Below, one piece after another: positions 59,230 through 64,000 of a DNA stretch of 64,000 bases. How positions within the stretch are numbered: position 1 is the stretch's first letter; each line of letters starts with the position of its first letter. The DNA is from Meghimatium bilineatum (taxonomy: Eukaryota > Mollusca > Gastropoda > Stylommatophora > Philomycidae), in assembly GCA_034231615.1 (NCBI GenBank), contig CM067298.1, positions 36,648,127-36,712,126 on the forward strand. Reading direction: 5' to 3'. Under the pieces are notes generated by a model. It was given only the letters and a program-made list of their open reading frames with translations. It was not told the origin of the DNA and did not search any database. A program made the position numbers and the translations under genes.

Positions 59230-59560
59230 AAGCCTGTAGGGCATTAAGCAACTCTTTATTTACTTCTGGCGCACTTTTGTTGAGCGACATGACGGCGGAG
59301 ATTCTCTGCAGCTGATGCACCACTCATGATGCGCACTTACTTGTAGTTGCGTCTGTCTTCTGCAAGACTCTCCCATTTATAATGATGTGAGTCAGTGATG
59401 TCTTAAGAGTATCTTTAAAATGCTTCTTCTGTCCTCTAGAACTGCCGTCGCCAGTCTGGAGTTCTCTATATAACAGCGGTTCCATTTATATTGAAGTGAT
59501 ATGTCATGAATATCTTTAAAACGTTTCTTCTGTCCTCTAACCATTAGTTTACACTTAGTT
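59230..59560 (-). mobile_element. LINE C-terminal fragment, locally duplicated
   Basis: The minus strand shows GQKKRFKDIH near 59530 and again GQKKHFKDTLKTS near 59440, followed by WESLAEDRR-like sequence. The two GQKK(R/H)FKD blocks lie about 90 bp apart. This matches the RYKDxLKxSL block of the zinc-finger-tailed LINEs (22.1 and 32.4 kb). Confidence 0.5.
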
Positions 59561-60375
59561 TACATTGTTAAAAACTGAGTGTATACGTCATTACTTTTAA
59601 TAACGTTCGCTCCCATTACAGTTAAATCCCCCCCATTATAACATTTTGACCTGAAGAAGTGAAATAATATGTAATAACAGAAATTCGCAATATACAGTAT
59701 AAACAATAAATATAACTAGGGATTTTAAAAATTGTTACTATATAGGGAAATGTGTAATAAAAGGATGAACTATAGAAGGATAACACTGTATATATTTAAC
59801 TGATTATAAAGTTACAAATAAAAATAATCATCCAAAACACATCAACTACTTACAACGGCAAGCAAAAATGTCTTCCTTCTCAGTTCTTAGTAGACACATA
59901 TTCGTGCAGACATTCGTCACAGACAATCACAATCAAATTAGATCTTAGATTCTGGGAGTCATATGATTATTGACGCAAACGTTTCATGTTTCACTGATGA
60001 AACGAGCTTTTGATAGCAGCACGAATATTTTGAGTTGTATTCCATGCAGGAAAGTCTGGAACTTCGAAATTCCGAAGCTCCGAACTTCGATTATTACGAC
60101 ATTAATACAGGGCAAAATATGCCAGATTAAATTAATTATTCTTGGGACCTCAGATTAAATACACACACACAAATACACACATACACAAAACGTGTTAAAT
60201 GGAAACCGTGTGTAAGGGACTAGACTGACAAATGGAGAAAAGGAGGAGGGATAGATAGAGAAGAACAGGTGAACTGAACATTGATAATGTTGTCATTTGC
60301 AGCTTTGCAATGAATAATTAGCAAAGATATGCAAGTAAAGATTCATTCAGTCTTTACATGAAGGCCACCAGTATA
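59561..60375. other. Spacer, nothing recognised
   Basis: No coding pattern. A short ACACAC-rich patch lies at 60160-60190. Confidence 0.4.
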
Positions 60376-60384
60376 TTAGCACGT

Positions 60385-60510
60385 ACAGTTTTGTATGTAA
60401 ACTATATATACATGAGTACAGTTTTGTATGTACACTGTATATACATGAGCACAGTTTTGTATGTACACTGTATATACATGAGTACAGTATTGTATGTACA
60501 GTATATTCTT
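60385..60510. repeat. ~34-bp tandem repeat, about four units
   Basis: AGTACAGTTTTGTATGTACA followed by CTGTATATACATG, repeated with minor changes (first unit AAACTATATA). Confidence 0.9.
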
Positions 60511-60539
60511 ATGCATATATGTATATATTAACATATAGA

Positions 60540-61845
60540 ATTGAATGAAGGCCACCGGTAAATAGGCAAGTAGTTTTGAATGTATACTTTACACTCTACA
60601 AGCGCATATGCTTGAATGATACCGTTATACAATATTGCTATTTAACTATGGGTGCATTTTTAGAAATATATTATGGGACAATCAACTTTCGAACCACTAG
60701 CCAGTCGAGCAAGCTTAGCTTATAAATGGGGCACAATAGCCAGTGTACTATCAAGCCAAAATATATACGAGTGTTTATGGGTACAGTTGTAGCAGTTATT
60801 GTGATACTGAAATCCGAACTTTTGAAAGTACGTGTTGTATCATTCAGTATCAAATGCGGGAATAGATCAAAAGCGACAGAAATACCTGCATTATTTACAG
60901 TGGTGTGAAGGAGAACAAATACAGTAATTGATTACAAACTTCAGGGACAGACAGTTGTGATCATCAATGATCATCTACACCGGTAGAATTACACTTGAAC
61001 AGAGACAGCATTGACATATAGTGTATTTGTGTTGCAAAGTTGCTACCGCGATTGCATTAGACAAAATGTGGTTGCTTTCCTCCGTTTAGCCAAGTGCCAG
61101 CCTCCCAATTTGACATTTCATAATCGAGGAAAGAAACTGAAAGATTTCTAATATAACAGTTCTCGTGTCTATCTATTTGTCTGTCTGATTGAAATTTACG
61201 TTTCATATTTACTCTCAAAGAATGTATAATCTGAATACATGTATGAAACGAACGATGCAATCTTCTGTAAAACGCGTAGACCGTTTGACAAGAACATGCA
61301 ACGATATTTTTATGATTAATAAAACATGCTGCACGATAACCGAAATAAAGTTGTGTTTTCTTATAATAGGTTTTCACTTGATCAGTTCACACAAGACCGA
61401 GATCAAATCAGACACAGAGTACATTTTTCAGAGGTATCCAAGTGATGTGGCATTTCTTTCGAGTAACGAAATTTCCATTTGTAGTTATAAATTGTCACTT
61501 TAAGCAAGAAAAAGCTTACATGAATTTATTGTAACACCGATATATGCAGCGTAAAGCAATCAGTAGTGCCGAAAGTGGTTGGGCAAGCGTTAATAGTGAG
61601 GAAAATATAAGCAGTTCTAATAAAGTCACTAATAGTTTCTTGATTTTAACGATAGGTTTGAAGATCTCACAAATAACATATGTGACCAATCGCCAGGTAA
61701 CAACAAATCAGTGGCCGATGGCATGCATATATAATCCGGCTTAGTCTTATGTTTCCGCAACATTACTCCATCTAGATAACTATGTATTTTGCCCTCTTTG
61801 AGTAAGATGCATCTTTTCAAAACATAGCACACGGCTGAAAGTTCA
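60540..61845. other. Spacer, nothing recognised
   Basis: A 104-codon frame at 61189-61503 and its antisense partner have no recognised family; not called. Confidence 0.4.
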
Positions 61846-62178
61846 ACATATGACCAATGTGTACGTAAGAAATAAAGTAGAGATGTGTGCAGGTGTCCAG
61901 GAGTCATTGCTTTCAATAGTGAAACGACGAAAACTAGTATGGTTCGGAAATGTATGCAGGCACGATTCCTTGTCAAAAACAATACTGCAGGGAACTGTCG
62001 AGGGTGGAAGAAGCAGAGGAGGACAAATAAAGACATAGACAGACAACATCAAGCAATGGACAGGGCAAGATATTTCCACACTCATCCGCATCGCTGAGGA
62101 TATAATTCGCTGGAGGACTTTGTGTGCTGAAGCATCTAATGTGGTACCCCTACGACCCTGAAGGGTTATGGGTTTATT
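61846..62178 (+). mobile_element. Young LINE 3' end
   Basis: Codes for TNVYVRNKVEMCAGVQESLL, then VKRRKLVWFGNVCRHDSLSK, GTVEGGRSRGGQIKT, a stop, and TDNIKQWTGQDISTLIRIAE, ending VVPLRP plus a stop. About 95% identical by eye to 30948-31276. Here the codon that is TAG at about 31088 is CAG, so that lesion is copy-specific. The tail is TTATTGATTTAT. Confidence 0.9.
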
Positions 62179-62776
62179 GATTTATATTCTAGGTATGAAA
62201 AAAACCTAGCTGTAACTCCCTTATTGTACAAAGTATACATCAGCTTTATTGCTAGTAATACATGGCATCCATACAAAGAAAAACTGAAAAACGCAAATCC
62301 CAATATGGTGCTCTCTATAAATCAATGCAATAAGTTATTAGCGGATGTTTGACAGCCTGCACGTCTTGTCAACATCAGTCAAATTTCAGGGATGACACTG
62401 CTTTATTATGTCACTGCAACCCCCCCCCCTCCCCAATATTCCACCTAAAATGTTCAGCAGAATAAATACTAATAAATAAATAACCTGTTTCCCTCTATTA
62501 AAAAACTGCCAAACGGTTTCTTAATCTCTCTCTCTCTCTATCCCTATATGAGGACGTAACTTATAGGCATCCACTATGGTAAGAAGGCACACTGACACGG
62601 TGCTACCGCAGTAGTAATATATGATTGAACAGATAAATGTACTGTTAACCAATGAGTTGCAGAAATCGTAAGTTTTGCATCTGCTGGAAGATATATGATA
62701 CCTAAAAATGTTCTTTCCCATTGATGAATTAAAATAGGTTCTAATAACCAACAACCAAAAACATAGTTATGTAGAC
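62179..62776. other. Spacer, nothing recognised
   Basis: Contains a poly-C run near 62420 and a (TC)n tract at 62525-62540. Confidence 0.4.
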
Positions 62777-62842
62777 CAGTCGTTCCCAACTGTTTTTAAC
62801 AGTGGTCCACTGTTAGGACAATTTCTTTTAAACCCTTGAGAG
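62777..62842 (+). mobile_element. hAT-like terminal fragment
   Basis: CAGTCGTTCCCAACTGTTTT followed by TAACAGTGGTCCACTGTTAG resembles the hAT terminus (CAGTGGTTCCCAACCTTTTT type). It is cut off by the LINE that starts at about 62843. Confidence 0.45.
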
Positions 62843-63385
62843 CGATAAACTGCCAGACCTGAAGGAAGTCATGCGAGAAGTTAGCATCCAAAGAAGGGTA
62901 ATACTACAGAGGATACCAGGAAATGAAGAGGTAGATAGACTGGCAAAGAATGGAGCAACGCAGGAACACAAAGACCAAGAAATCACCTACCGAGAAAAGA
63001 GGCCCCTCATAAAACATCCGGAAAGTTGACCACCCAATAGACAACTACCACTATCTCGACATAGCAGAGCAGGTTATTACCTTCCGTCTCAGAACAGGAC
63101 ACACCAGATTAAACAGCCACTTAAATAGACTAAGACTGGTCCCATCACCTCTGTTCCATTGTGGGCAGGCAGCACAGACCGCTGAACATATCCTGCAAGA
63201 CTGCAATACACTAAACCAGTTAACAGAAGAACACTGGACCACAGAGATGGATATTCACAGAAAGAGGTATGGGAGCACTGAGGAGCTTTCAAATACAGCA
63301 GCATTTATTAAGAAAACAGGACTTTCTGTGTAGACATGTCAAACTGCGAAAACGAGAAGAAGAAGAAGAAGAAGAAGAAGGACAT
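62843..63385 (+). mobile_element. 3' part of RNase H-type LINE
   Basis: KLPDLKEVMREV, RRVILQ joined directly to RIPGNEEVDRLAKNGA (the WIPSHCG catalytic-loop block is deleted, removing the RNase H His), then YHYLDIAEQVITFRLRTGHT, LNRLRLVPSPLFHCGQAAQT and AEHILQDC (the first knuckle Cys is Phe), and AAFIKKTGLSV with a stop. The tail is (GAA)n at 63350-63380. Frames shift at about 63027. Same subfamily as 50.54-50.81 kb. Confidence 0.85.
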
Positions 63386-64000
63386 TTTTCTTCGTGACCC
63401 AACGAGGGGCCTTAGAGATATAGATAAAATGTTTTATTTAATGATCAGTAATATATTTCACGGTTTATTGGCATGCATTTCTCTTCTTTGTCTGTGTTCA
63501 TTCTCAATCGAAAAATGTATAGCTATCTATCTCCGGCGCTCGTGGTAACTGAATTAGAAGAACCGCGACCTCTACTATTTTTGATGGTTACGACTATGGT
63601 ATATCCAATTTGGACTAACGTACGCGGTTAAAATAAGAAAACCCCCACCATAAGAGGTTTATTTTGTTTAACCAGAAATTATTCTCAACCCCTTGCAGGT
63701 TAATAGAATGTAGTATAGCGTACGGAATGCTTTGTGCCATGGTTTGCGTGTAGGTGCGAAGCTGCACTTTTGTAGATGCTACATATATTCAGTATGGCCT
63801 ATATGTAATTTTTACCCTTTACTCTAGGAGAAGAGACTGCAAAATCCATCCCCAAAACATTTTTTTGGCTTTCAGCGTCAGAGGTAGAAGAGTTCTCTGG
63901 AGATGACCCTTTTTTGTGCTTCATACATGTTTTCTTTTTGTAGTCTATTTTATTTATGCAGTCCATCTTTTGCGTGGTCTGCCTTGGACATTTTATTCAT
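63386..64000. other. Spacer, nothing recognised
   Basis: No gene or repeat recognised. TGTGTTCATTCTCAA near 63496 echoes the start of the interspersed repeat at 22.7 kb. Confidence 0.4.

Overview
This window is AT-rich metazoan DNA with no host gene that I can support. It is built almost entirely from transposable-element remains, micro- and minisatellites and unassigned AT-rich spacer. The mixture points to a repeat-rich invertebrate, and a mollusc such as a cephalopod fits. It contains several LINE families with very short 3' ends, an RNase H-bearing LINE of a type I associate with lophotrochozoans, IS630/Tc1/mariner-type transposons, a tRNA-derived SINE head, hAT-like fragments and many (TA)n tracts. 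The species call is inference.

Layout: 1-1.9 kb is spacer. 1.91-4.68 kb is an old Sailor-like (IS630-Tc1-mariner) transposon with ~190-bp terminal inverted repeats and a broken minus-strand transposase. 4.75-7.87 kb is an antisense LINE split by a younger RNase H-type LINE (5.25-7.37 kb) flanked by a 12-bp target-site duplication. 8.26-9.43 kb is an open antisense LINE reverse transcriptase inserted in a TA tract. 11.0-13.2 kb is a decayed LINE with endonuclease, linker and RT. 15.0-17.5 kb is a long minisatellite that ends in a homogeneous 35-bp array. 17.5-25.6 kb is mostly spacer, with a promoter- or LTR-like segment, a hAT MITE and LINE tails.

25.6-32.8 kb is the richest part. It holds a LINE endonuclease domain, then a LINE copy that has received both an apparently intact Sailor-like transposon (27.66-30.04 kb, 425-aa transposase, 30-bp perfect inverted repeats) and a younger LINE (30.27-31.29 kb, 9-bp target duplication). 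After that comes another LINE 3' end with a zinc-finger tail.

32.98-45.27 kb is one ~6.1-kb segment present twice in direct orientation. The two copies meet exactly at a 100-N assembly gap and differ mainly by scattered SNPs and microsatellite length. The simplest reading is an unmerged haplotype (false duplication), not biology.

45.4-64 kb returns to spacer with tandem repeats, RNase H-type LINE fragments, a SINE head at 52.3 kb, decayed LINEs at 53.8-55.2 kb, a ~19-bp minisatellite at 55.7-57.3 kb interrupted by two opposite-facing LINE fragments, and LINE 3' ends at 59.3, 61.9 and 62.9 kb.

The only protein here that looks fully functional is the Sailor-like transposase at 28.16-29.43 kb. 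The LINE pieces are truncated or broken, and none shows a complete endonuclease-RT ORF. Many reading frames in the window are artefacts of low-complexity repeats.
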